Positions 1 to 6,510 of a stretch of DNA of 12,206 bases are shown one piece after another. Made by a program: the position numbers and the translations under genes. The notes under the pieces were generated by a model. It worked only from the letters and a program-made list of their open reading frames with translations, searched no databases and was not told the origin of the DNA. The first letter of the stretch is position 1. Every line of letters starts with the position of its first letter. This stretch comes from Acidimicrobiaceae bacterium (lineage in GTDB: Bacteria > Actinomycetota > Acidimicrobiia > Acidimicrobiales > Bog-793), in assembly GCA_003170375.1 (NCBI GenBank), contig PMZN01000162.1:5549-17754 (forward strand), in the 5' to 3' direction.

Positions 1-317
1 GGGAACAGCCCCCTCGGAACAAGCAGTCTCAGGAGCTCGTCAAAGGACACGCCGGCCTCGGCGCGCACCCGTGCCCCTCTGATGTCGAGATCTAGGACAT
101 GGTTCAGGCCGGTGCAGTCGAGGACCAGGCCGCCGGCGCATTGCGCAGCATCACCGTAGGAGCGCCCGAGACCTCGAGCGACCATCGGAAGAGTGCCACG
201 CTCCCCGGCCACGAGATCTTCAAGGTCCGATGCCGACTCCGGCCGCACCACCGTGGCGGCAGACGCCGGAGCCCGGCCCCAACCAGTGAGGAGCTCGCGC
301 CGGAATGGAGCACTCAT
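1..317 (-). CDS. dprE1: Decaprenylphosphoryl-beta-D-ribose 2-oxidase (DprE1), N-terminal part
   Basis: Reading the minus strand from an ATG at 317 gives an open frame of 105 codons that runs off the left edge, so the 3' end is missing. The protein opens with an LLTGWGR segment and then [12 protein letters not shown] (about residues 48-59), followed by GGLVLD and a (R)[11 protein letters not shown] stretch. This is the start of the FAD-binding (PCMH-type) domain of DprE1, where the RGxGRSYGD loop contacts FAD. In mycobacteria DprE1 oxidises decaprenylphosphoryl-ribose at C2, the first half of the epimerisation to decaprenylphosphoryl-arabinose; DprE2 completes it. The ATG overlaps the TGA of the upstream ubiA gene by 4 bp (ATGA), implying translational coupling with the enzyme of the same pathway. 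The FAD-linked catalytic part lies outside the window, so other members of the sugar-oxidase family remain possible, but the N-terminal match plus the neighbour make DprE1 likely. Confidence 0.88.
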   Translation of the reverse strand, partial: MSAPFRRELLTGWGRAPASAATVVRPESASDLEDLVAGERGTLPMVARGLGRSYGDAAQCAGGLVLDCTGLNHVLDLDIRGARVRAEAGVSFDELLRLLVPRGLF

Positions 318-1195
318 GCGTAGATTCCGCACATCAACAACCCGAGCCACGCCAGTCCGAGCACCTGGAGCCCACGGTCGCTCAGAGCGAGCTCTTCGGG
401 CTCACCCCCGCGGCCCTGCTCGATGGCGAGCTCGACGACGAGGACGGCGAGCACGAAGGGAATGATCGACAGCTCGAACCACACGATGTCCTCGGCGCGG
501 TCGCCCAGCCCGAGACGCCCGGCTCTCTCGAACGCCCAGAGGCAGTAGGTCGTCACGGTCACCGACATCGCCAGCATGCGGACACTTCTCAAGAACGCCG
601 CCGGGTACGCGGCGAGTGCCGACCGGTGCAGCTCCCCCCGGTCCTTCATCACGGCCTGCTCGACGCTGCGTTTCCCGGCGACAATGAGCAGGGAGCCGAA
701 CGAAGCCACCATGAGAAACCACGGTGAGATCGTGACGTGAGCGACGGCCCCTCCCGCAACCGCGCGGAGGGCGAACCCAGCTGCCACACAGGCCAGCTCG
801 ACCAAGGGCACCCGCTTCAGCGTGAGCGAGTAGAACATGGTGACGACCAGATAGGCGGTGACGACCCCGGCAAGGGCGGCGCCAGATACCAAGGCTGCTG
901 TGACGAGCGCAACCGTGGCCAGAGCAACCGCGGTCGACAGCGCCAGGTTTACTGAAAGCTGCCCCGATGCCACCGGCCTGCTCTTCTTGACCGGATGGAG
1001 CCGGTCATTGTCCCGGTCGACGACGTCGTTCACGAGGTAGGTCGAGGCCGAAGCTGCCACGAACACGAGGAACGCTACGGCGCTGCGAGCGACGACACCG
1101 GGTTGGGTTATGGAGCCTGCGGCCGTCGGAGCTGCGAAGACGAGGACGTTCTTCGTCCACTGGCGGGGCCGGGTCGCACGCAGCCACACCGCCAT
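314..1195 (-). CDS. ubiA: Decaprenyl-phosphate phosphoribosyltransferase (UbiA family)
   Basis: A 293-residue multi-pass membrane protein of the UbiA prenyltransferase superfamily. [15 protein letters not shown] near the N-terminus, the Asp-rich [13 protein letters not shown] motif (about 56-68), KSRPVASG, the AGGA/SPWFL/FGSL/AGKR segment and the closing [15 protein letters not shown] and LQVLGLAW blocks closely follow mycobacterial Rv3806c as I recall it. That enzyme moves phosphoribose from PRPP onto decaprenyl phosphate at the membrane, giving the substrate chain that DprE1/DprE2 convert to the arabinose donor. I chose the ATG at 1195 because a GGAG lies just upstream and conserved sequence begins there. 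The frame is open to a GTG at 1288, which would add 31 unconserved residues, so the longer start cannot be excluded. The stop overlaps dprE1 by 4 bp. Its promoter presumably lies in the gap 1196-1574. Confidence 0.9.
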   Translation of the reverse strand: MAVWLRATRPRQWTKNVLVFAAPTAAGSITQPGVVARSAVAFLVFVAASASTYLVNDVVDRDNDRLHPVKKSRPVASGQLSVNLALSTAVALATVALVTAALVSGAALAGVVTAYLVVTMFYSLTLKRVPLVELACVAAGFALRAVAGGAVAHVTISPWFLMVASFGSLLIVAGKRSVEQAVMKDRGELHRSALAAYPAAFLRSVRMLAMSVTVTTYCLWAFERAGRLGLGDRAEDIVWFELSIIPFVLAVLVVELAIEQGRGGEPEELALSDRGLQVLGLAWLGLLMCGIYA

Positions 1196-1574
1196 CCGGC
1201 TCCGCCCGGTCCTGGCCGGGCACGGGGGTGACACTGTGACGTCCCCGCAGGGCCGCGTCGCCGACGAGCGAACTTGAGTCCGGCTCACTGTGGCCGCCTG
1301 GCCAGCGACCGCAAACCGGGCCTGGTCGTGACCCCGTTGCCCGCGCTGCCGGGCTGTGTCCGGCAGCTCCTCGCTGGTTTGGCTTGCATCGGCCTCCTCG
1401 GCAGTTCTATGTCGGCCGACCTTAGGGGTCCCGTGAACCAGCCCTCTGACAAGAGTCGGTAAAGATTCGTCATAGGCCGCTTGGGCTTCATCTCTACGCT
1501 CGGAGGCACCTATCGCTCAGCGAGCTGACATCGTGATGAAGGCCCGAGGCCCGTCAGGGGCGTCCGACGCGAGG
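1196..1574. other. Intergenic gap between the apbE operon end and ubiA
   Basis: About 380 bp with no convincing gene; the reading frames through it have no recognisable family content. It should hold both the end of the apbE transcript and the promoter of ubiA/dprE1, both on the minus strand. Visible structure: a 10-bp palindrome GTCGGCCGAC at 1411-1420; the shared element at 1446-1469; and short GC-rich self-complementary stretches around 1540-1560 just after apbE, without a clear T-run, so no terminator can be called. If the GTG at 1288 is the true ubiA start, the gap shrinks to 286 bp. Confidence 0.5.
1446..1469 (-). promoter_or_regulatory. Putative operator, copy 1 (tandem 11-bp repeat)
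   Basis: On the minus strand AATCTTTACCG (1467-1457) is followed directly by ACTCTTGTCAG (1456-1446); the two 11-mers agree at 7 of 11 positions. The first unit, extended to the 13-mer CGAATCTTTACCG, is repeated exactly at 4299-4311. Head-to-tail repeats with an 11-bp step are the usual site type of OmpR/PhoP-family regulators, and such a regulator is encoded at 4427. The copy lies upstream of ubiA. A regulatory role is inferred only from the repeat and its location. Confidence 0.4.
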
Positions 1575-2336
1575 TCACCTCACGCCCTCGGTTGCGAACA
1601 CGATCCCTTCGGTGGCGTCCTCTTTGCCGTCGACCCCGACGATGTAAGCCTCGTAACCCTCGAGCGAACGAGCAATCTCGGGTCCGTCGTCGTCAGCGAC
1701 CACGAGCGCAGTGGCCAGGGCATCGCACAGTGGCAGGCTCGAGCCGACAACGGTCGCAGAGGCGGTTCGGAAGAGCATCCTCCCGTCCCTGGGGTTGATG
1801 AGGTGCGGCCCACGTTCGTAGCAACCGGAGGTGGCAACGGCGCGGTCGGTCTCGAGCACGCATGCAAGGGCATCCGGCCTCCATGGATGGCGGACCCCTA
1901 TCCGCCACGAGTGCGCGTTCTTGGGCAGTCCGAGGACCGCGATGTCGCCGCCGCCATTGACGATCGCGGCTTCAACTCCGGCGAGTCGCAGGATGTCGAG
2001 CGCCTGCTCGGTAGCCCAGCCCTTGACCAAGCCGGTCGGATCGAAGCCGCCAGGCATCGCCCAAGGATCGAACCAACCTAGCGAAAGCACTCGCGCCTCC
2101 TCGCACAGTTCGAGGACGAGAGCCATCTCGGGCGGAGCTTCTTTGAGGCGGAGGAGCCCGGCCCGGAAGCGGCTGATCGGGCTCCCCGGCTTCCAAGTGC
2201 TGAAGAGGTCGTCTAGTTCGTGGAGCCTCGCGCAGGCCGCAGCGACGGCGGCATGGGCTTGCACGGCCGGGCATTCGCCCGGTTCGACGTGGAACGAGAC
2301 CACCGTTCCCATCACGGGCTCGGCGTGGACGATCAC
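1575..2336 (-). CDS. apbE: ApbE-family FAD:protein FMN transferase
   Basis: A 253-residue ApbE protein, which takes FMN from FAD and attaches it through a phosphoester to a Thr/Ser of a target flavoprotein, using Mg2+. Diagnostic blocks in order: MGTVVSFHV at the start (9-17), FDPTGLVKGWA (98-108), NGGGDI (127-132), ATSGCYERG (168-176) with LINPRDG, and CDALATAL (204-211), whose Asp and Thr match the metal site of the family. Translation starts at a GTG (2336) 10 nt after the stop of the FMN-binding protein gene, and no in-frame start lies further upstream. The nearest upstream gene encodes a protein with the flavinylation motif, so it is the obvious substrate. Odd point: there is no signal peptide or lipobox, unlike many exported ApbE proteins of 300 or more residues. 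Family assignment is firm; the cellular side on which it works is open. Confidence 0.93.
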   Translation of the reverse strand: MIVHAEPVMGTVVSFHVEPGECPAVQAHAAVAAACARLHELDDLFSTWKPGSPISRFRAGLLRLKEAPPEMALVLELCEEARVLSLGWFDPWAMPGGFDPTGLVKGWATEQALDILRLAGVEAAIVNGGGDIAVLGLPKNAHSWRIGVRHPWRPDALACVLETDRAVATSGCYERGPHLINPRDGRMLFRTASATVVGSSLPLCDALATALVVADDDGPEIARSLEGYEAYIVGVDGKEDATEGIVFATEGVR

Positions 2337-2346
2337 ACCCGCAACA

Positions 2347-2802
2347 TCACTTCACCCCGAGGACGTCGAGCGCCGACTGGACAGAGTAGGCGTAAGCCTC
2401 GCTCGTGTAGGTGGCACCCGAGATCCCGTTGATGTGGGCGCTCTGGGCCGAGAGTACCTCGTTACGAAGCAACGGTATGACCTGTTGAGCGAGCGTCTGC
2501 GAGTACTGCTCGGCAGTTTGAAGCTTCGCCGTGGAAACCTCTGTGATACGACCTCCCCGGACAGTGACCTTCACGGCAAGCACGCCGTAGCCGTACTGCT
2601 CGCTGGTTCCGATGGCTGTCGTGGCCGCACCCGCCCGTGGCCCCGTGGGGATGGTGGAGGGACCTGTCGTCGCCGGAGACGAGCTGACCGGAGTCGAAGG
2701 ACCGGTTCCGCTCAGGATGGAAGGAGAGCTGCCCGAGTGCATCGCGACAATGCCAGCGAACCCGGCCGCGCTGGCGACGACGACGGCCGGAGCACGTCTC
2801 AT
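2347..2802 (-). CDS. Exported FMN-binding domain protein (flavinylation target)
   Basis: A 151-residue protein with an N-terminal hydrophobic segment after two Arg (about 4-21), a Ser/Thr/Pro-rich linker (about 23-65) and a small FMN-binding domain (about 70-151). The domain carries GISGATYTSEAY: SGAT at 128-131 is the sequence ApbE modifies, with Thr131 the expected FMN attachment site. The N-terminus lacks a Cys lipobox, so it is either a signal anchor or a cleaved signal; either way the flavin domain should sit outside the membrane. I chose the ATG at 2802 because AAGGAG lies 9 nt upstream. A GTG at 2862 would overlap the reductase stop and add 20 charged residues in front of the hydrophobic segment. 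It sits between the transmembrane reductase and apbE, which fits an electron carrier receiving electrons from the reductase. The final acceptor is unknown. Confidence 0.88.
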   Translation of the reverse strand: MRRAPAVVVASAAGFAGIVAMHSGSSPSILSGTGPSTPVSSSPATTGPSTIPTGPRAGAATTAIGTSEQYGYGVLAVKVTVRGGRITEVSTAKLQTAEQYSQTLAQQVIPLLRNEVLSAQSAHINGISGATYTSEAYAYSVQSALDVLGVK

Positions 2803-2811
2803 CCTGTGCAG

Positions 2812-2817
2812 CTCCTT
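2812..2817 (-). promoter_or_regulatory. Ribosome binding site deciding the FMN-binding protein start
   Basis: AAGGAG on the minus strand, 9 nt before the ATG at 2802. It favours this start over the upstream GTG at 2862. Confidence 0.65.
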
Positions 2818-2858
2818 CGCTGTGGTTGTTTGGCCTCGAGCCAATCGGTCGCGCTCGT

Positions 2859-4250
2859 TCACAGGGAATAGACCTCGAAGTGGACCGAGTCCTTCGGGAC
2901 CCCGAGCCGCAAGACGGTCGCGACTACCCGATTGACGAATTCCTCAGGTCCTGACACGTAGACGTCCCGATTCTGCAGATCCGGCACGAGCTCGGAAAGA
3001 CGGTCTGTCCGTACCTCCGAGCGAGAACCGACGAGCTCATGAACCCGACCCTTCCGATGGCGGACGAGCTCGGCCACCTCCGATGCGAGGGCCAGCTCTT
3101 CTGCGCTCGAGGCGCGAAGGATCACGACTGGATCGCAGTCTCGAGGGAGGTCCTCGAGCAGCGAGCGGATGGCCGTCACACCGATGCCCCCGGCGATGAG
3201 CACAACCTTTGAGCGGCGGCGGGCATGAGTTGTGAAGGCCCCATAGGGCCCTTCGATGGCGACACGGGTACCGGGCCGCAGCCTGGCGACGGCCGAAGAG
3301 TAGTCTCCGATGCCCTTCACCGTGAGACGCAAGAAGGGCGGTCGCGGAAGCGCCGAGAGCGAGAACGGGTGGGCCTGCCACCACATCCCCTTGGTAAGGA
3401 AGCGCCACTCAAAGAACTGCCCCCCTGCGACCGCGAGGCGGTCGAGGTGCTTACCACGACAGATGACCGAGACCGTGCCCGGTCCTTCCGGGTGGATCTC
3501 TACAACCTCGAGGCGGTGTCGGAGCGTCCGGAACAAGGGCAGCCCGAATCGGTAGACGAGCACCAAGCCAGCGGTCGAGGCCCAGAGCACAGACCAGACA
3601 AACCTCGTGAGAGGGTGCCCCACGAACGATGGTCCGAGCGCGATCTCGTGAGTGAACGCGAGAGCAAGGGCGAGGTACATGAATAGGTGGACGGCCCACC
3701 AGGTTTCCCTGCGGAGGCGTCGCCGAATCGAGTAGACGGACGTGACCGCGATCGCGACCATCACGACGAGCGCGACCGTCGCTGTCAGCATGTTCGGGTA
3801 CGACCTGATGAACGCGCCGATCTGGTACCAGACGCCGGTTCGTGCAGCCTCGGCGTAGGCGAAGGTGAGCAGCACGGCATGCGCGACGATGAGCGAGATG
3901 GGCCACGGCGCGAGCCGGCGGTGCGACGCGAGCAGCTTGTCCTGTCCGAGCACTCGTTCAACCATCGGGACCCGGCTGACAAGCAGCACCATGATCAGGG
4001 CCAGGTAAGTGCCAGCCAGACCCGACAGATTGCCGAGAAACATGGTGACGCCTCCCGGAGCCGCAAGCTGTTTCCAGCTCTCAGCGGTGACGGCGAGGGC
4101 GACGCATGCTCCGAAGCCAAGCCCGGCAAGGATCGTTGCGACCTCGGCGACGACGGGACGCGGAACAGCACCCGGCCGGGAGATGACGGACTGCCGGCGA
4201 TGCCTCCCTCCGTGCGGGGCGTAGGTGGGGTCAAAGGTGAGCGAGGCCAT
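2859..4250 (-). CDS. Ferric reductase-like transmembrane oxidoreductase (haem b, FAD, NAD(P)H)
   Basis: A 463-residue protein of the ferric reductase/NADPH oxidase superfamily. The N-terminal half (about 33-245) has around six hydrophobic segments with two pairs of His in the haem-binding spacing: His110/His124 and His188/His201. The C-terminal half is a cytoplasmic ferredoxin-reductase module: HPFSLSA (294-300) for FAD, IEGPYGAF (332-339), GGIGVTAIRSLL (354-365) for the NAD(P)H site, and YVSGPEEF (431-438). It should carry electrons from NAD(P)H through FAD and two haems to the outer face of the membrane. The stop abuts the next gene, an exported FMN protein, which is the likely acceptor instead of, or before, ferric iron. 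I prefer the ATG at 4250; the frame is open to a GTG at 4322, but that start would put the shared regulatory element inside the coding sequence. The true electron acceptor is unproven. Confidence 0.9.
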   Translation of the reverse strand: MASLTFDPTYAPHGGRHRRQSVISRPGAVPRPVVAEVATILAGLGFGACVALAVTAESWKQLAAPGGVTMFLGNLSGLAGTYLALIMVLLVSRVPMVERVLGQDKLLASHRRLAPWPISLIVAHAVLLTFAYAEAARTGVWYQIGAFIRSYPNMLTATVALVVMVAIAVTSVYSIRRRLRRETWWAVHLFMYLALALAFTHEIALGPSFVGHPLTRFVWSVLWASTAGLVLVYRFGLPLFRTLRHRLEVVEIHPEGPGTVSVICRGKHLDRLAVAGGQFFEWRFLTKGMWWQAHPFSLSALPRPPFLRLTVKGIGDYSSAVARLRPGTRVAIEGPYGAFTTHARRRSKVVLIAGGIGVTAIRSLLEDLPRDCDPVVILRASSAEELALASEVAELVRHRKGRVHELVGSRSEVRTDRLSELVPDLQNRDVYVSGPEEFVNRVVATVLRLGVPKDSVHFEVYSL

Positions 4251-4426
4251 GTTGGCTCTGACCCTACGAGGGTGGCCGTCCAAGATGAGCCCAGTAACCG
4301 GTAAAGATTCGACAAGGATCACCGCCCCAACCCGTGGCGTCGATGAGGCTGGATCTTGCTCGTGGCCTTGCTGCCGCCACGACCCGACAACCCGATCCTG
4401 ATCGCCTGTGGAAAGCTACCGGAACA
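4251..4426. promoter_or_regulatory. Divergent promoter region between reductase operon and two-component operon
   Basis: 176 bp between the chosen starts of two oppositely oriented operons, so both promoters should lie here. No convincing -35/-10 pair could be picked on either strand. The one clear feature is the repeat element at 4299-4320. The region would shrink or vanish if the upstream GTG starts at 4322 (minus) and 4334 (plus) were used. Confidence 0.5.
4299..4320 (-). promoter_or_regulatory. Putative operator, copy 2 (tandem 11-bp repeat)
   Basis: On the minus strand GATCCTTGTCG (4320-4310) is followed directly by AATCTTTACCG (4309-4299); the two units agree at 7 of 11 positions. The 13-mer CGAATCTTTACCG is identical to that at 1457-1469, and CTTGTC occurs as the partner half in both copies but on opposite sides. 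It sits between divergent operons, one of which encodes an OmpR-family regulator, so autoregulation together with control of the reductase operon is plausible. Function is inferred. Confidence 0.42.
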
Positions 4427-5086
4427 GTGCAAGTTCTCGTGGTCGAAGACGACAATGCCATCGGCGAGCCATTGGCAACCGGGCTTCGTCGTGAAGGCTT
4501 CGAAGTGACTCTCGTGCAGACTGCCGCGGCCGCATTGTCAGCACCGCCGGCCGATCTCGTGTTGCTCGACCTGGGGCTACCCGACGCCCGCGGTTTCGAG
4601 GTGTGCAGGCAGCTGCGCACACGCTCTTCGGTTCCGATCATCATCGTCACTGCACGCGACGACGAGACGGACCGAGTTGTTGGCCTTGAGCTCGGAGCCG
4701 ACGATTATGTCGTCAAGCCGTTCGGCTTCCGTGAGCTCGTCGCCCGCATACGCGCAGTCAGCCGTCGGAGCGCATCGCCGCCGCCCGTGCCGGGTTCGCA
4801 GGTGATCGGCGGGCTCGAGATCGACCGGCGCTCACACCGTGTGTTGCTGGCCGGGGAAGAACTGCCACTTACTCCGAAGGAATTCGATCTGCTCGCTCTT
4901 CTCGCTCTCGATCCAGGGGCGATGGTCACTCGACGGGAGATCCTCGCCGAGGTCTGGGATCCTCATTGGTACGGTACTTCGAAGACAGTCGATGTCCACA
5001 TCGCCTCTCTTCGCAAGAAGCTCGGGAACCCTAAGTGGATCGAGACGAGCAGGGGCGTTGGTTTCAGGCTCGCCGTTCCTCAATGA
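4427..5086 (+). CDS. OmpR-family response regulator
   Basis: A 219-residue two-domain regulator. Receiver domain: acidic pair Asp8/Asp9, phosphoacceptor Asp48 in LVLLDLGLPD, Thr75 in IIIVTARD and Lys97 in YVVKPF. C-terminal winged-helix DNA-binding domain (about 128-217): LPLTPKEFDLLALL, VTRREILAEVW, TVDVHIASLRKKLG and the closing RGVGFRL, all typical of the OmpR/PhoB group. I chose the GTG at 4427 because the receiver fold begins at once (VQVLVVEDD); the frame is open to 4334, which would add 31 unrelated residues. The stop overlaps the kinase start as ATGA. Its targets are unknown, but a tandem 11-bp repeat just upstream and a second copy before ubiA are candidate sites. Confidence 0.94.
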   Translation: MQVLVVEDDNAIGEPLATGLRREGFEVTLVQTAAAALSAPPADLVLLDLGLPDARGFEVCRQLRTRSSVPIIIVTARDDETDRVVGLELGADDYVVKPFGFRELVARIRAVSRRSASPPPVPGSQVIGGLEIDRRSHRVLLAGEELPLTPKEFDLLALLALDPGAMVTRREILAEVWDPHWYGTSKTVDVHIASLRKKLGNPKWIETSRGVGFRLAVPQ

Positions 5087-6510
5087 GGCGACGGCTCCTC
5101 GCCAGTTTCTTCCTCTTTGCTCTCGGTCTCGTCGTCGCGCTCGAAGTTCCGCTCGGGCTCAGCCTGGCCCGTAACGATCGAGCCACTGCGATGTCGGAGA
5201 TCCAACGTGACGCCTCGTCGCTCGCAGTGCTCGTTGCCGCAGGGCTGAACCATGGCGACAGATCCAGCCTTCAGCTCGTTGTCAGCCAATTCGCTCGCGC
5301 TGACGGCGCTGTCGTCGCTGTCGTATCGTCCGGGCACGACTTGGCGGCGGCGGGGCACGGTGCCGTCGAGGAGCTGCGCGATTCCCGCACGAAGGCGATC
5401 ACGAGGTTAGCTGCCGCGGGCCACACCTCAGGCGAGGAGGGTTCGAACGATCCCGACGACGATTTCCTGTACGTGGCCCTTCCCGTTGCAATCACGGCAC
5501 CAGGCTCGAGTGGCGCCCCGTCTTTGACCCACGGGCCCGACGTAGTCCTCCTCGTCGCCGAGTCGGCGACAGTTCTCCACGCGCGTATCCGGAGCCACTG
5601 GATCACGCTTGGCCTCTTCGGAGTCGGCGTGCTCGCCGTGGCCACGGGCCTCGGGACGATTCTCGCGAGATCCCTCACCCGCCCGCTGGAGCGCATCGAG
5701 ACAGCTGTTGCCGCGGTCGGTGCTGGCCGTTTGTCCGAGCGGGCCCCGATCGGGCGCGGCCCGGCTGAGCTCAACGCGCTCGGCGAGACGGTCAACGAGA
5801 TGGCGGACCGCTTGGAGGAGCTGGTCCACACCCAGCGAGCGTTCCTTGCCGACGCCTCCCATCAGCTCCGTACTCCGCTCACGGCGCTGCGCCTGCGTCT
5901 GGAGAACCTCGAGGGCACACTCGACCCCGAACAGCGAGCCGATCTCACGCCTGCCCTCGCTGAAGCTGACCGGCTTTCCAGGATCGTCGACGGACTGCTC
6001 ACGCTCGCGCGTGCCGAGGGCGGTGTCCGGCCAACGAGAGAGGCGGTCGATGTCGGAGCTGCTCTGCGCGACCGTGCAGAGGCATGGAGCGCCCTCGCCG
6101 AGGAGCGTCAAGTGACTCTCGCGTGCGAAACGCCGGCCGCTGTTGGGCCGCATGTTCCGGATCTGGGCGCCCTCGCCTGCCCGGGTCATCTCGAGCAAGT
6201 CCTCGACAATCTCCTCGCGAACGCGCTCGAAGCCACGCCAGCCGCTGGACGCGTGTCGCTGCTGGCTGTTCGCGTAGGGGACGGCATCGAGGTTCATGTG
6301 ACCGATGACGGCCCTGGCATGAGTCCATCCGACCGCACGAGAGCTTTCGATCGGTTCTGGAGGCGGGAAGGCGCCCCGTCTGGGGGCACCGGCCTCGGAC
6401 TCGCCATCGTTGCTCAGCTCGCCAGGATGTCTGGCGGGACCGCGTGGCTCGACGCTACCGCTTCTGGCGGGATCGACGCCGTGGTCCGGCTCGAGGCGTG
6501 TAATGGTTGA
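5083..6510 (+). CDS. Membrane sensor histidine kinase
   Basis: A 475-residue kinase. TM1 is at about 6-28, an extracytoplasmic sensor region at about 30-170, TM2 at about 172-195, then a HAMP domain (about 196-250: SLTRPLERIETAV), HisKA with phosphoacceptor His260 in DASHQLRTPLTALRLRLE, and HATPase_c with the N-box DNLLANALEA (375-384), DDGPGM (408-413), FDRFWRREG and GGTGLGLAIV (434-443). The ATG overlaps the response regulator stop by 4 bp, so the two are partners. I recognise no named domain in the sensor region; it has an acidic stretch GEEGSNDPDDD (about 117-127), and its signal is unknown. The gene end overlaps the GT51 gene by 8 bp, which suggests that a cell-envelope cue is possible but does not prove it. 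Confidence 0.93.
   Translation: MRRRLLASFFLFALGLVVALEVPLGLSLARNDRATAMSEIQRDASSLAVLVAAGLNHGDRSSLQLVVSQFARADGAVVAVVSSGHDLAAAGHGAVEELRDSRTKAITRLAAAGHTSGEEGSNDPDDDFLYVALPVAITAPGSSGAPSLTHGPDVVLLVAESATVLHARIRSHWITLGLFGVGVLAVATGLGTILARSLTRPLERIETAVAAVGAGRLSERAPIGRGPAELNALGETVNEMADRLEELVHTQRAFLADASHQLRTPLTALRLRLENLEGTLDPEQRADLTPALAEADRLSRIVDGLLTLARAEGGVRPTREAVDVGAALRDRAEAWSALAEERQVTLACETPAAVGPHVPDLGALACPGHLEQVLDNLLANALEATPAAGRVSLLAVRVGDGIEVHVTDDGPGMSPSDRTRAFDRFWRREGAPSGGTGLGLAIVAQLARMSGGTAWLDATASGGIDAVVRLEACNG

Noticed and set aside
1285..1509. 74-codon minus-strand frame with an MTNLYRLL segment, similar to LSNLYRLL near 4315
   Set aside because: The peptide similarity comes only from the shared 13-bp DNA element; the frames diverge at once after it and show no conserved protein features.
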